Assembly: GCA_049322755.1 (NCBI GenBank)
Contig: JBMOQX010000005.1
Location: 104,171-168,170 of the forward strand
Reading direction: 5' to 3'
DNA from: DATIUV01 sp049322755
GTDB lineage: Bacteria > Pseudomonadota > Gammaproteobacteria > Burkholderiales > UBA6910
Length of the DNA stretch: 64,000 nucleotides
Below, piece after piece: positions 8,878-17,222 of this stretch. The notes below the pieces were generated by a model. It was not told the origin of the DNA and made no database searches. It saw nothing but the letters and a program-made list of their open reading frames with translations. The translations under genes were made by a program, and so were the position numbers. Position 1 is the stretch's first letter; each line of letters begins with the position of its first letter.

Positions 8878-9783
8878 ATGAATGCAACGCTGCGCATCGG
8901 CATCGACCTCGGCGGCACCAAGACCGAGATCGTCGCCCTCGACGCCGATCACAACATCCTGCTTCGCAAACGCGAGCCGACGCCCGCCGACGACTACGCC
9001 GCCACGCTGGCGCAGATCGCCCGGCTGGTGAGCGAAGCGGAGGCCGTGCTCGACGCCCGCGGCAGCGTGGGTGTCGCCACGCCCGGCGCGCTGTCGCCCG
9101 CCACCGGCCGGCTGCGCAACTCCAACTCCACCTGCCTCAACGACCAGCCGCTGAAGGAAGATCTGGAGCGGCTGCTCAAGCGCGAGGTGAAGCTGGAGAA
9201 CGACGCCAACTGCTTCGCGCTGTCGGAGGCGGTGGACGGCGCGGCCGCCGGCGCGCGCGTCGTGTTCGGGGTCATCCTCGGCACCGGGGTCGGCGGCGGC
9301 ATCGTCGTCGACGGCCACGTGCTCCATGGCGCCAACGCCATCGCCGGCGAGTGGGGCCACAATCCGCTGCCGTGGCGCACCGACGAGGAGCGCCCGGGCC
9401 CGCCCTGCTATTGCGGCAAAAACGGCTGCATCGAAACCTTCCTGTCCGGTCCCGGCATGGCCTTCGACCACCAGCTGGCGTCCAACGAGGTGCTCGACCC
9501 CGTCGCCATCGCCGAGCGCGCTGCCGCCGGCGACACCGCCTGCGAGCGCACGCTGGCGCGCTACGAGCACCGCCTGGCGCGGGGCCTGGCGACCGTGATC
9601 AACGTGTTGGACCCGGACGCGGTCGTCCTCGGCGGAGGCCTATCCAACCTCGAGCGCCTCTACCGCAACGTGCCGGTGCTGTGGACGCCGTGGATCTTCT
9701 CCGACACCGTGCGCACGAAGCTGGTAAGGAACCGGCACGGCGATTCGAGCGGAGTGCGGGGAGCGGCGTGGTTGTGGGATTGA
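8878..9783 (+). CDS. ROK family sugar kinase (fructokinase/glucokinase type)
   Basis: ROK kinases phosphorylate free hexoses with ATP in the cytoplasm. The phosphate-binding loop GIDLGGTKTEIVAL lies at the N terminus. GTGVGGGIVVDG is followed by the substrate motif GEWGHNPLPW, and the zinc-binding ROK signature is present (CYCGKNGCIETFLSGPG, around residues 177-193). A C-terminal VLGGGLSNL completes the fold. Length, 301 residues, is normal. Translation may start at GTG 8875 or ATG 8878, after an AAGGA. The motif set fits fructokinase Mak or N-acetylglucosamine kinase equally; the sugar cannot be decided here. Confidence 0.88.
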   Translation: MNATLRIGIDLGGTKTEIVALDADHNILLRKREPTPADDYAATLAQIARLVSEAEAVLDARGSVGVATPGALSPATGRLRNSNSTCLNDQPLKEDLERLLKREVKLENDANCFALSEAVDGAAAGARVVFGVILGTGVGGGIVVDGHVLHGANAIAGEWGHNPLPWRTDEERPGPPCYCGKNGCIETFLSGPGMAFDHQLASNEVLDPVAIAERAAAGDTACERTLARYEHRLARGLATVINVLDPDAVVLGGGLSNLERLYRNVPVLWTPWIFSDTVRTKLVRNRHGDSSGVRGAAWLWD

Positions 9784-9796
9784 GCGGGGCGGTGCG

Positions 9797-10252
9797 CTAC
9801 CCGCCGGCGGAACGCCGCGCCAGCAGCCGATCCAGCTGATTGGCGAATGCCTGGCGGTCGCTGTTGCTCAGCGCCGGCGGCCCGCCGGTCTGAACCCCCG
9901 ACGAGCGCAGCTCGTCCATGAAGTTGCGCATGTCGAGCAGTTGACGCACGTTCTCGGCGGTGTACAACTCGCCGCGCGGGTTGAGCGCCACGGCGCCTTT
10001 CTCCACCACGGCCGCCGCGAGGGGAATGTCCGCGGTCACCACCAGGTCGCCCGCCTCCACCGCATCGGCGATGTGCCGGTCGGCGACATCGAACCCGGCG
10101 CCCACGTGAACCATCCTGATGTGCCGCGACGGCGGCGTGCGCAGCGGCTTGTTGGCCACCAGCGTGAGCTCCACTCCCACCCGCTCCGCGGCGCGGTAGA
10201 GGATGTCCTTGATCACCGCCGGACAGGCGTCGGCGTCAACCCAGATGCGCAC
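9797..10252 (-). CDS. YaiI/YqxD family (UPF0178) protein
   Basis: A 151-residue member of the UPF0178 (DUF188) family, which has a PIN/NYN-like nuclease-related fold and no settled function. RIWVDADACPAVIKDILYRA at the N terminus is the hallmark. DLVVTADIPLAA and LNPRGELYTAENV follow in the expected order. The start is taken as GTG 10252, because MRIWVDADACP is the usual beginning of the family. It is the last gene of a tight minus-strand cluster after the Rap1a-like gene (10-base gap). Confidence 0.88.
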   Translation of the reverse strand: MRIWVDADACPAVIKDILYRAAERVGVELTLVANKPLRTPPSRHIRMVHVGAGFDVADRHIADAVEAGDLVVTADIPLAAAVVEKGAVALNPRGELYTAENVRQLLDMRNFMDELRSSGVQTGGPPALSNSDRQAFANQLDRLLARRSAGG

Positions 10253-10262
10253 CTCGGTTTGG

Positions 10263-10652
10263 TTACTTCGGCGCCTTGATGCCGCAGGGATACGCCAGCC
10301 GCAGCGCGCCGATGACGTTGAGGCCCGCCGAACGGTCCCGGTTCTCCGGGTGCTTCTCCAGGAACTCACCCACCACCTCCAGCTTCTGGCCGAGCGTGCC
10401 GAAATCCGGATTGAAATGCTTGCAGCCCGGCGCCGCCGCCACGCGCACGCCGTCCACCACGCCCTTCACGTACTGCTGGTAGGCATTGGCCTGCACCATC
10501 TCCACCCACGGCAGCGTGTCGCCGGGATCGCCGCGGTCCATCTTTTTCCACGCCAGGTACTGGTCGTAGAGCCAGTGGCCGTCGGAGGTCTGGGCCGGCG
10601 CGGCGCCCGCGGCGGCCAGCGCCAGCACGGCGGCGAAGCGCGCGAAACGCAT
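10263..10652 (-). CDS. Exported Rap1a/Tai-like protein
   Basis: A 129-residue protein with a signal peptide (MRFARFAAVLALAAAGAAPA). The mature domain contains WLYDQYLAWKKMDRG, NAYQQYVKGVVDG, LGQKLEVVGEFLEKHPE and a C-terminal YPCG. This matches the Rap1a/Tai fold known from type VI secretion immunity proteins but widespread in periplasmic proteins without an effector partner. No effector gene is adjacent, so an immunity role is not implied. It starts 5 bases after the stop of the CDGSH gene. Confidence 0.75.
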   Translation of the reverse strand: MRFARFAAVLALAAAGAAPAQTSDGHWLYDQYLAWKKMDRGDPGDTLPWVEMVQANAYQQYVKGVVDGVRVAAAPGCKHFNPDFGTLGQKLEVVGEFLEKHPENRDRSAGLNVIGALRLAYPCGIKAPK

Positions 10653-10657
10653 CGGCG

Positions 10658-11311
10658 CTACCCGTCCTTGAACCCGGCCGCCTTGTGGGAGCCGTCGCAG
10701 AACGGCTTGTTCTTCGACTGGCCGCAGCGGCAAAGGTAGGCGGTGGTGCCGCGCCAGCGCGGCTGGCCGCTGGACGCGACCAGCGTCAGGTTGCCCTTGA
10801 GCTGCAGCGGACCGTCCTTGAGCGCCTTGATCGCCAGCGGCCCGCCCTCGCCCGGCAGTCCGGGCCCGGCGTCGCCCACCGCGCCGGAGTCGCGGAAACC
10901 GGCCTGCTCGTGGCTGTTGTCGCAGAACGGCTTGTTCTTCGATTGCCCGCAGCGGCACAGCGCGGCGCGGAAGCGCACGCCGGCCATGTCCTGCGGTGCG
11001 CCCTCGATCGCCAGCTCGCCGCGCACGAAATACGGACCGTTGTAGGCCACGGTGACGGTATTGGCCGGCGCCGGCACCTCGCGCGTCGCGCCGTCCTTGG
11101 CCTCGTAAACCAGCGCGCCGCTGGGGCAGCGCTGGCACACGTCCACCACGTCGGCCAGCGTGGTCAGATCCGGCTGGCACCAGGGCTGGCGCCCGCCGAC
11201 GAACAGCTCGCCCTTGGCGCGGCTGCACTCGCCGATGTGGATGCACAGGCGCTGGTCCCAGGTGACGTCGGCTTCCTTGCCGAGGTAGCGAAACACGGGT
11301 CCCTGGCTCAT
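10658..11311 (-). CDS. CDGSH iron-sulfur domain protein with N-terminal Fe-S (mCluster) domain
   Basis: A cytoplasmic redox or iron-sulfur protein of 217 residues. The N-terminal part carries CIHIGECSRAKGELF and CQRCPSGALVYE, typical of the divergent 4Fe-4S mono-cluster domain. Two CDGSH-type [2Fe-2S] motifs follow: CRCGQSKNKPFCDNSH around residue 123 and CRCGQSKNKPFCDGSH near residue 200. ATG 11311 has an AGGAGA site. It heads a three-gene minus-strand cluster with the Rap1a-like and YaiI genes. The family is linked to iron-sulfur or stress metabolism, but the substrate is unknown. Confidence 0.9.
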   Translation of the reverse strand: MSQGPVFRYLGKEADVTWDQRLCIHIGECSRAKGELFVGGRQPWCQPDLTTLADVVDVCQRCPSGALVYEAKDGATREVPAPANTVTVAYNGPYFVRGELAIEGAPQDMAGVRFRAALCRCGQSKNKPFCDNSHEQAGFRDSGAVGDAGPGLPGEGGPLAIKALKDGPLQLKGNLTLVASSGQPRWRGTTAYLCRCGQSKNKPFCDGSHKAAGFKDG

Positions 11312-11350
11312 GCGGGTCTCCTGCGCGTGGATGGGGACGGACTCAAGCCG

Positions 11351-11380
11351 GTGTCCTGTTCCGGATCCGGAACAGGACAC
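11351..11380. promoter_or_regulatory. Perfect 30-bp palindrome upstream of the CDGSH gene
   Basis: The sequence from GTGTCCTGTTCCGG to its exact reverse complement is a perfect 30-bp inverted repeat with no loop, 40 bases upstream of ATG 11311. It lies between the end of nnrU and the CDGSH operon. No T run follows on either strand, so an operator or recombination site is more likely than a terminator. Confidence 0.5.
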
Positions 11381-11423
11381 TAGCATGCCTGCGGCGGCGG
11401 ATTCCACCGCGCCGCCGTCGCGG

Positions 11424-12005
11424 TTATCGGCCGAAGGGCGCGACGCCGATCAGCGGCGCGTGCAGCCACAGTGCGAACGCCGCCCAGGCGACGAGGCCGA
11501 CCGTCACCGCGATGACGTCCCGCGTCACCGGCCCCGCCGGGTAGCGCGTGCCCGCCCGGCGGTCACGCCGGCGCGCGGTAACGTAGTCCGCCACCGCCCA
11601 CGCGAGGAACGCGCCGAACAGCACCAGGTCGGCGAGCGTGCCGTTGGCGATCAAGTGGGAGAACGCCCAGATCTTCACGCCTGCCACCATCGGGTGACCC
11701 ACCGCCGCCTTGATGCGCGTGCCGGGCACGTACGCGGCCACCAGCAGGATGAACGCGGGGATCGTCAGCAGCGCCGCCAGGTGCCGCGTCCAGACCGGCG
11801 GCGCCCAGAGGATCACCGGCTCCATGCGCGCGGCGCCGTAGCCGTAGACGATCAGCGCGAAGCCGGCGAGCGAGATCACCGAGTAGATCGTCTTCCACGG
11901 CTTCTCCCCCAGTTTCTCGATCTGGCGCGTGCGGAAGTCGTCGGCAAAGATGCGCACCGAATGGGCGCCGAGGAAGATGATCAGACCGGCGATAAGCAGG
12001 GTCAT
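11424..12005 (-). CDS. NnrU family membrane protein
   Basis: A 193-residue polytopic inner-membrane protein of the NnrU family, associated in other bacteria with nitrite/nitric-oxide metabolism genes though the activity is unclear. LIIFLGAHSVRIF in the first helix, IYSVISLAGFALIVYGYG, GHPMVAGVKIWAFSHLIANG and LVLFGAFLAWAVADY are characteristic. Five or six hydrophobic segments are visible. No denitrification genes are nearby. Confidence 0.88.
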   Translation of the reverse strand: MTLLIAGLIIFLGAHSVRIFADDFRTRQIEKLGEKPWKTIYSVISLAGFALIVYGYGAARMEPVILWAPPVWTRHLAALLTIPAFILLVAAYVPGTRIKAAVGHPMVAGVKIWAFSHLIANGTLADLVLFGAFLAWAVADYVTARRRDRRAGTRYPAGPVTRDVIAVTVGLVAWAAFALWLHAPLIGVAPFGR

Positions 12006-12432
12006 GAGCGCTCCGGAGGCAGGCTGGGACGTCGGAATTATCCCACGGCTGGGCCGCCGGGATGCCCGCGGTTCCCGCCGGCGGGCGGAAGCGGGCCGCG
12101 GTCTAGTCTAGTGTCCCGGAGGATGAAGCCGTTGATCTGCAACCAGGCGTACGCGGTGCAGAGGTCGTCGAGAACCGAGCGGTCCTTCGCCAGGACGACT
12201 TTGCGACCCGAATCCGGCTTCGGCGGGTCGTGGCGGACGCGCATGCCTCGGAGGTCGCCGTCACCGCCGCCGGCCGGGGGAGAATGGGCCCCGCGCACGC
12301 AGCACGGTCAGCCCGGCGGTTTGCCCCGTCACCAAACGCGCAACACCGATCGGCAGGAAATTCGAGAGCGTCATCCGCGCCCGCATCGATGACGATCCGC
12401 CGCCCACGCCGGCGTGATCATCCGGCCGATCA
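12006..12432. other. Non-coding region with an IS-end-like motif
   Basis: A GC-rich inverted repeat lies near 12050-12100. The 11-mer CTAGTGTCCCG (12108-12118) is identical to the junction and outer left end of the IS630-type element at 40838. A minus-strand stretch reading CTAYAWLQINGFILRD may be a gene fragment but is not recognised. Confidence 0.4.
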
Positions 12433-12696
12433 CTAGGATTCCTCGCAGGTCCGTCCGCCGCTGGCACCGGAGCCGGCCGCGGCGGCGGTCGGATACGGGC
12501 CGATGAACAGCGCCCGTTCGTCGAACCGGCCCGAGACGGCCACCGGCGGCCAGGTGACGCGGTAGTAGCCCTGCGCCAGCGGCCGGCCATCGCGGCGCCA
12601 GTACACGCGCTCGCAGGATTCCGCGTCCAGCAGCCGCGAGTCGGACGTCACCCGGACGATCTCGAAATACTCGCGCTTCTCGGTTTGCCTGATCAT
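12433..12696 (-). CDS. Small protein of unknown function (87 residues)
   Basis: ATG 12696 is preceded by a strong GAGGAGGAA site, which supports real translation. The product begins MIRQTEKREYFEIVRVTSDS, contains CERVYWRRDGRPLAQGYYRV, and ends in a Gly/Ala/Ser tail. The Arg-Asp-Gly-Arg-Pro turn and YYRVTWP suggest a small beta-rich soluble domain. It is preceded by about 290 bases without a gene. Confidence 0.65.
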   Translation of the reverse strand: MIRQTEKREYFEIVRVTSDSRLLDAESCERVYWRRDGRPLAQGYYRVTWPPVAVSGRFDERALFIGPYPTAAAAGSGASGGRTCEES

Positions 12697-12987
12697 GGCT
12701 TCCTCCTCGAAAGAAATGCCCTCCGGCCGGGAGTTCCCGGGACGCGCGAAAATCTTCGATGCGCAATGATCCGGTCCGAAAAGCGCGGGGCGCGCTCTCC
12801 GACGACGAGGTCGCGGCCCGCGGTGGCGCGTCAGGGCCGCTCAAGGAAGACGTCAGCGTGGTGCGGCGCGGCGATGATCGCGCCGCGCCGCACCCTTGCA
12901 GGATACGCGGCTTCGCCTGCGAATGCGAGGGAAAACGGCGCCGTCGCGACGACGCAGTGGGCGGCGCCCGCCCGACTCCCGGCGCGT

Positions 12988-13980
12988 TCAACGCCGCGGT
13001 TCCACCGCCGCCCGTTCGATCAGCTCGAAAATCCGCCGGTGCGCGTGCGTGGTGGGGTGCAGCTCGTCCCAGAAGAAACCCGGCTGCGGCGGCGGCAGCC
13101 CGTGCTCGGAATGGAACAGGACGCCGTCGAGCGAGCGGCACGCCGACGCCATTCTGATGAACTTGTCGATGCATCCGGCCGCGGGCCCCGCGTCGGGACG
13201 CACGTTCAGGCTCCTGGCGAGTTCCGACACCCGCACCAGCCGCAGGTCGATTCCCGCCAGCGACGCGTTGAGCTCGTCCACCAGGCCGGCGAGATGACGG
13301 TTGTGCGCCTCGGCAAGCCGCGTGAGCCGCGCGGCGGACGCGGTGCCCGCCGACATCGGCAGGTTCCCGAGATCCGGCAGGTCGAGCACCACGAAGCGGC
13401 GCGCGCCCAGCTCGTACAGACTCCGCAGACCGGCCTTGAGGTGTTCCGTCACCACCCGCGGCTCAGGCGTCGGCGAAACGTAGAGGTAGTCGTCCGCGCC
13501 GACCCAGACGACATAGAGCGCCGCCCTGAGCGCCGCACTCTCCGCGCCGGCCGCGGCGGCGAACAGCTCCACCTGGGCGCGGAATCCCGGTCCCGGCACG
13601 CTGCCGGGCGTCGGGCTCCAGTAGCCCGCCGTGGCGCCGCCGAACGCGAAATTGACCGCGCAGGTCTGCGTGATTCGGTCGAGCGCGCCCAGCGAGGGCG
13701 TGGACAGCCGGTCGCACAGGCGCCATGCGAGGAAATCCGCGACGTTGGGGCCGTTGGAGAAGCGCCCCTCCCAGTAACGGCGATAGGGCGGCGCCGACGG
13801 CGGAAACGCCGGACTCATTCCGAGCAGCCGCGTCGCGTGGTGCACGTTGCCGCTGTCCAGCAGGCTGTCGCCGAACAGCACCAGCCGCAGGGGCGACGGT
13901 GCGGCGCCCGATGCGGACGCCGCCGCCACGGCCAGCAGCGCCGGGAGCAGCCAGCGCAGCAGCGCGGCCTTCAGCGGCAT
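12988..13980 (-). CDS. Exported SGNH/GDSL hydrolase
   Basis: An esterase or lipase of the GDSL superfamily, exported through a signal peptide (WLLPALLAVAAASASGAA). Block I is LVLFGDSLLDSGN, with the nucleophile Ser near residue 40; FSNGPNVADFLA follows. Block III reads VWVGADDYLY, where the usual GxND is GADD, an Asn-to-Asp change. Block V is FFWDELHPTTHAH, supplying the catalytic Asp and His. At 330 residues it resembles thermolabile haemolysin or phospholipase-like GDSL enzymes. It follows the alpha/beta hydrolase gene by 12 bases, so the two are probably cotranscribed. Confidence 0.87.
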   Translation of the reverse strand: MPLKAALLRWLLPALLAVAAASASGAAPSPLRLVLFGDSLLDSGNVHHATRLLGMSPAFPPSAPPYRRYWEGRFSNGPNVADFLAWRLCDRLSTPSLGALDRITQTCAVNFAFGGATAGYWSPTPGSVPGPGFRAQVELFAAAAGAESAALRAALYVVWVGADDYLYVSPTPEPRVVTEHLKAGLRSLYELGARRFVVLDLPDLGNLPMSAGTASAARLTRLAEAHNRHLAGLVDELNASLAGIDLRLVRVSELARSLNVRPDAGPAAGCIDKFIRMASACRSLDGVLFHSEHGLPPPQPGFFWDELHPTTHAHRRIFELIERAAVEPRR

Positions 13981-13992
13981 TGACGCCAGCGC

Positions 13993-15204
13993 CTACCGCG
14001 CCAGCCAGTCGCGCAGACGGGCGTAGACCTCGGGCCGCGAAAGCAGATCGAAGTGCCCCATGCCAGACGCGATCCAGCAGTGGTCCGCGGGAAAATCCAG
14101 CGCCAGGTCCCGGCGCGGGTGGCGTCCCAGCGCGCTGTCCAGCGTCACCAGCCCGTCGCTCGGCAGCATCGCCGCCACCCGGCTGCGGCCGCCTGCCGAT
14201 GTCGCGGCCACCGCATAGCACGCCACACCTTGCGGCAGCGGCACCGGCCGGCGCCGGTCGCCGTCGCGGGCGAAGCGATCGCGCCCGTGCCAGTCCTCGT
14301 CCAGCAGATTGCCGTAGCGCAGATCGGTGACGCCGGCGCTGCGGATCATGCCCAGCCGCGCCAGCGGCGCGCTGTAGCGGCTGGCGCCGAGGGCGGCGTC
14401 CACCCAGTTACCGGCCCGCTCCAGCGGCGAGCCGTGGTGCGGCGTGCCGAGACACACCAGCTTGCGCAGATGCCGCAGCCAGCCGTGGCCCGCTTCCCGC
14501 CCGTAATGACAGGCGCTGCGCGCCACCAGCCCGCCCATGCTGTGACCGACGATCGCCAGCTCCTCCAGCGGCACCGGCCATTCGCGCACCAGATCCTCCA
14601 GCAGCGCGTCGAGGCGCCGGCCGTTGACGGAAACGTGCAGGCCGCTGTTGTAATGCAGGTACACCGTCGTGTAGCCGAGGTCGCGCGCGAGCGCCGCGCC
14701 GTGGTCGTGGCCGCCGCGGTTCCACTGCAGGTCGCTCATGCAGATGCCGTGCACCAGCACCAGCAGCTTGCCGGTGGCCTGCGGCATCGCCGCGGCCAGC
14801 GCCGCGCGCTCGATCGCCAGCGGCATTCCGTCGCGACGAAATCGCATGGAAATCGCCAGCGGATTGCCGCTCGCCTCGAGGTAATCGCCCAGTACGCCGT
14901 TGGCTGCCGCCAGCAGCGCCTCGCGCCGCGGCGACGACTGCCCGTGGTCCAGCGGCGGCACCAGCGGCGCCAGTACCGCGTCGATCCCGCCGCCCACCAG
15001 GCGCGTGATGCCGCGCACGCTGCGGTAGACGAGCCCGGGAATGCCGCGGGTCGCCGTCCATCCCACCAGCCCGTCCGGCGCCGCGCGCCGCGCGATGGTG
15101 TAGTGCATCGCCTCCACCAGGTGGGTGGCGGCGGTGACGGCGTCCACCGCGAGGCGGCTGGCGCCGCGCAGGTCGGAGGGACGGATGGGGGTCTTGCGGG
15201 TCAT
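13993..15204 (-). CDS. Alpha/beta hydrolase (PGAP1/lipase-like)
   Basis: A 403-residue serine hydrolase. LLVLVHGICMSDLQW supplies the oxyanion region, and AIVGHSMGGLVARSA carries the nucleophilic Ser in GHSMG. KLVCLGTPHHGSPLERAG is typical of lipase/PGAP1-like enzymes, and GMGHFDLLSRPEVY gives the C-terminal catalytic His. The N-terminal 120 residues form an extra helical region without a signal peptide. It probably heads a two-gene unit with the SGNH hydrolase. The substrate is likely an ester but not determinable. Confidence 0.85.
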   Translation of the reverse strand: MTRKTPIRPSDLRGASRLAVDAVTAATHLVEAMHYTIARRAAPDGLVGWTATRGIPGLVYRSVRGITRLVGGGIDAVLAPLVPPLDHGQSSPRREALLAAANGVLGDYLEASGNPLAISMRFRRDGMPLAIERAALAAAMPQATGKLLVLVHGICMSDLQWNRGGHDHGAALARDLGYTTVYLHYNSGLHVSVNGRRLDALLEDLVREWPVPLEELAIVGHSMGGLVARSACHYGREAGHGWLRHLRKLVCLGTPHHGSPLERAGNWVDAALGASRYSAPLARLGMIRSAGVTDLRYGNLLDEDWHGRDRFARDGDRRRPVPLPQGVACYAVAATSAGGRSRVAAMLPSDGLVTLDSALGRHPRRDLALDFPADHCWIASGMGHFDLLSRPEVYARLRDWLAR

Positions 15205-15363
15205 GGCGGAAGGTCCTGCAGGTTGGACACAGTCTCCGCCGATTCGGCTCGCGCCGCCACCGCGCGTGAGCGCGGCCTACCAGGGGGGGTCGAGCGGCCC
15301 CATGGTGTCCAGGTTCTTGTCCGTATTCGGCGTCAGCGACCGCTTCCTCTCATGCCTGCGCCG

Positions 15364-15831
15364 TCAGCGCCGCACCTCCAGCGCGTTCTTCACGGACTTG
15401 ACACCCTCCACCTCGCCCGCGGTCCGGACGGCGAGTTCCGCCTGCGCGGCGTCTTCCACCACGCCGGACAGTTCCACCGTGCCATTGCGGGTCTGCACGT
15501 CGACCTTCAGATCCCGCAGCTGCGAGCGCCGCTGGAACTCGATTTTCACCCGGGCGGTGATGAAGGGGTCCGTGATCGCCGCGCCGGTGCCCTGATCGCC
15601 CGCCCCGATTTGCGCGGGTGGCGTGGCGTCGCGCCGCCCATCCGCCGGCGCCGCGACTTGCGCGGGGTCGGTTCCGGCCGGCGCAGCGGCCGCTCGCGCC
15701 AGTTCCCGCGCAGCGTACACCTGCAGATGGCGATCGAGACCGCAGCACGGCGTATCCAGCGCTCCACCGGCCGCGCCCGGCGGCGCCGACGCGGCCGCCA
15801 GCAACAGGAGCGGGAGAGTTTTCCGGTTCAT
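15364..15831 (-). CDS. Exported BON-domain protein
   Basis: ATG 15831 opens a 155-residue protein with a signal peptide (MNRKTLPLLLLAAASAPPGA) and a low-complexity Ala/Pro/Gly linker. One C-terminal BON domain follows: ITDPFITARVKIEFQRR, VDVQTRNGTVELSGVV, then VEGVKSVKNALEV. BON domains bind phospholipid or stabilise the envelope (as in OsmY), so a periplasmic stress role is plausible. A CGLDRHLQVYAARELA segment follows the signal peptide. Confidence 0.82.
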   Translation of the reverse strand: MNRKTLPLLLLAAASAPPGAAGGALDTPCCGLDRHLQVYAARELARAAAAPAGTDPAQVAAPADGRRDATPPAQIGAGDQGTGAAITDPFITARVKIEFQRRSQLRDLKVDVQTRNGTVELSGVVEDAAQAELAVRTAGEVEGVKSVKNALEVRR

Positions 15832-16052
15832 CACGTTTGAACCCTTTCGCCGGACACAACACGCCGGCTCGGCACCGGCCGATGGTGGAGCGCATCATGG
15901 GCCTGTTCGGATTCGGCACGCAGCGCTCGGCCCACACCGAAGCGCCGGCGCAGGCGATCCGCTAGCCGCTGCGCATCGCCGCGCCGATCACCGCGGCGCG
16001 AATGTCCGTCACCACGGACCCCCGCGCCGCCCGGGTCCCGGATCGTTCCCGG

Positions 16053-16373
16053 TTACTTGCCGGTCGACGTCGCGGATCCGCCCGGAACCGCTTCACGTGC
16101 GCCCGACGGGCCGGTGCGGCCGGCGGCGCCCATGCTCTGGTCCCATTCCGACTGCGAGACCTTGCCGTCCCCGTCCCTGTCCACCTTGCTGATGTTCAGC
16201 CGGGCGGCGGCGGCTTCCTGCGACGACAGCACGCCATCCCCGTCCTTGTCGTACTTGCTGAACGAGTGGGTCGTGCCCGTGCCGGCCTTGCCGCCCTGGG
16301 ACTTGTATTCGCCGGCGAGGGCAACACTCGGCGTCAGTGCGATGGCGGCGAGAGCGATCAGTGTCCGTTTCAT
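16053..16373 (-). CDS. Exported EF-hand protein
   Basis: ATG 16373, after a CGGAG, gives 106 residues: a signal peptide (MKRTLIALAAIALTPSVALA) and two EF-hand loops. The first is YDKDGDGVLSSQEAAA, the second VDRDGDGKVSQSEWDQ; both have the DxDxDG calcium ligands. A Gly/Ser/Thr-rich tail follows. The protein is probably a periplasmic calcium binder. A second EF-hand lipoprotein is encoded at 17223 on the opposite strand. Confidence 0.82.
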   Translation of the reverse strand: MKRTLIALAAIALTPSVALAGEYKSQGGKAGTGTTHSFSKYDKDGDGVLSSQEAAAARLNISKVDRDGDGKVSQSEWDQSMGAAGRTGPSGAREAVPGGSATSTGK

Positions 16374-16536
16374 TTCTGTTCTCCGTAAACAGTGAGTGGA
16401 AATCGAATGCCATGAAATGAGCATCCGTGCGTCGGTGTTCGCAATATGTGTGCCGTTGGCACAACAGCCATTGAATCCGCGGAGTTACCGCGATCCGGGT
16501 GCGAGCGGGTCGCGCGTTCGCGTCCGTTGCCGGCGG

Positions 16537-16550
16537 AACTTCCGGAAGTT
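16537..16550. repeat. 14-bp perfect palindrome followed by five T
   Basis: AACTTCCGGAAGTT is self-complementary and runs into a short T tract on the plus strand. It sits between two minus-strand genes with no plus-strand gene ending nearby, so a terminator role is weak. Confidence 0.3.
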
Positions 16551-16599
16551 TTTACACGCACCGCTTGAAAAACTGGCATGCGCGCGGCGCTGATCGACG

Positions 16600-16836
16600 T
16601 CAGTAGACGAGCGACTTGCTTTCGATCTCCTTCTTGCGCCGCTCGTATTCGTCCTGCGTGATGCGCCCCGCCGCGCGGTCGGCTTCCAGCTGATCCATGG
16701 CCTCCTTGTTCTGATACTCGTACGCGCCGCCGGCCGCCGCGGCGCCGAGCGCGGCGCCGCCAACCAGGTCCTTCGAGCAGCCGGTGAGCGAGGCAGCGGC
16801 AACGATCGCGATCAGCATCAATGCTCCAGGCTTCAT
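16600..16836 (-). CDS. SHOCT-domain lipoprotein
   Basis: A 78-residue lipoprotein with an excellent AGGAGG site before ATG 16836. The signal ends in a lipobox (SLTGCSKD, Cys20). A Gly/Ala-rich stretch follows, then a C-terminal SHOCT helix pair (LEADRAAGRITQDEYERRKK), a short domain often found at the ends of membrane or surface proteins. It is probably anchored in the envelope. The function is unknown. Confidence 0.8.
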   Translation of the reverse strand: MKPGALMLIAIVAAASLTGCSKDLVGGAALGAAAAGGAYEYQNKEAMDQLEADRAAGRITQDEYERRKKEIESKSLVY

Positions 16837-17222
16837 GTCATACCTCCTGTGGTGGATGAGTTGCCCCCCGCCAGCGTGCGGCTGCAAGACAAGTGCCAGA
16901 GCGGCACAGGGCGCGGAGCGCCCGGAGCGCTCACGCGATCGCAATCGCCAGCCCGTGAAAGAAATTCCACCGCGCAACTCGGCGCGTCTCCGATCAACGA
17001 CACCGCCGCGTCCGGCGACACTGCCGCCGGCGCAATCGCAACTGCCTGCACGCAGGGGGAATTCCGCTCCACCGGCAGCAGCGCGGCAGCCCTGGCATGC
17101 CGATTGCCCGACTCCCGGTACGACCGGAAGCCAACGGCAAACGTCCGCATGAGGCCGACGCGTCTTGCGCGCGGCGCTGTCCGAGCGGCCCGGTAACTCT
17201 TGCAACCATCAAGGAGGAATCG
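16837..17222. other. Divergent intergenic region
   Basis: This separates the divergently transcribed SHOCT lipoprotein and EF-hand lipoprotein genes and must hold both promoters. No sigma consensus stands out in the GC-rich sequence. Confidence 0.35.

Noticed and set aside
10263..10652. Type VI immunity protein
   Set aside because: The fold matches Rap1a/Tai, but no effector or secretion gene is adjacent and the fold is common in unrelated periplasmic proteins.
14053..15840. 595-codon plus-strand frame opposite the alpha/beta hydrolase and BON genes
   Set aside because: Spans two real genes on the other strand and is rich in His/Arg/Gln/Ala as expected from antisense of GC-rich codons.
16537..16550. 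Rho-independent terminator
   Set aside because: The palindrome and T run face the plus strand, but no plus-strand gene ends nearby.
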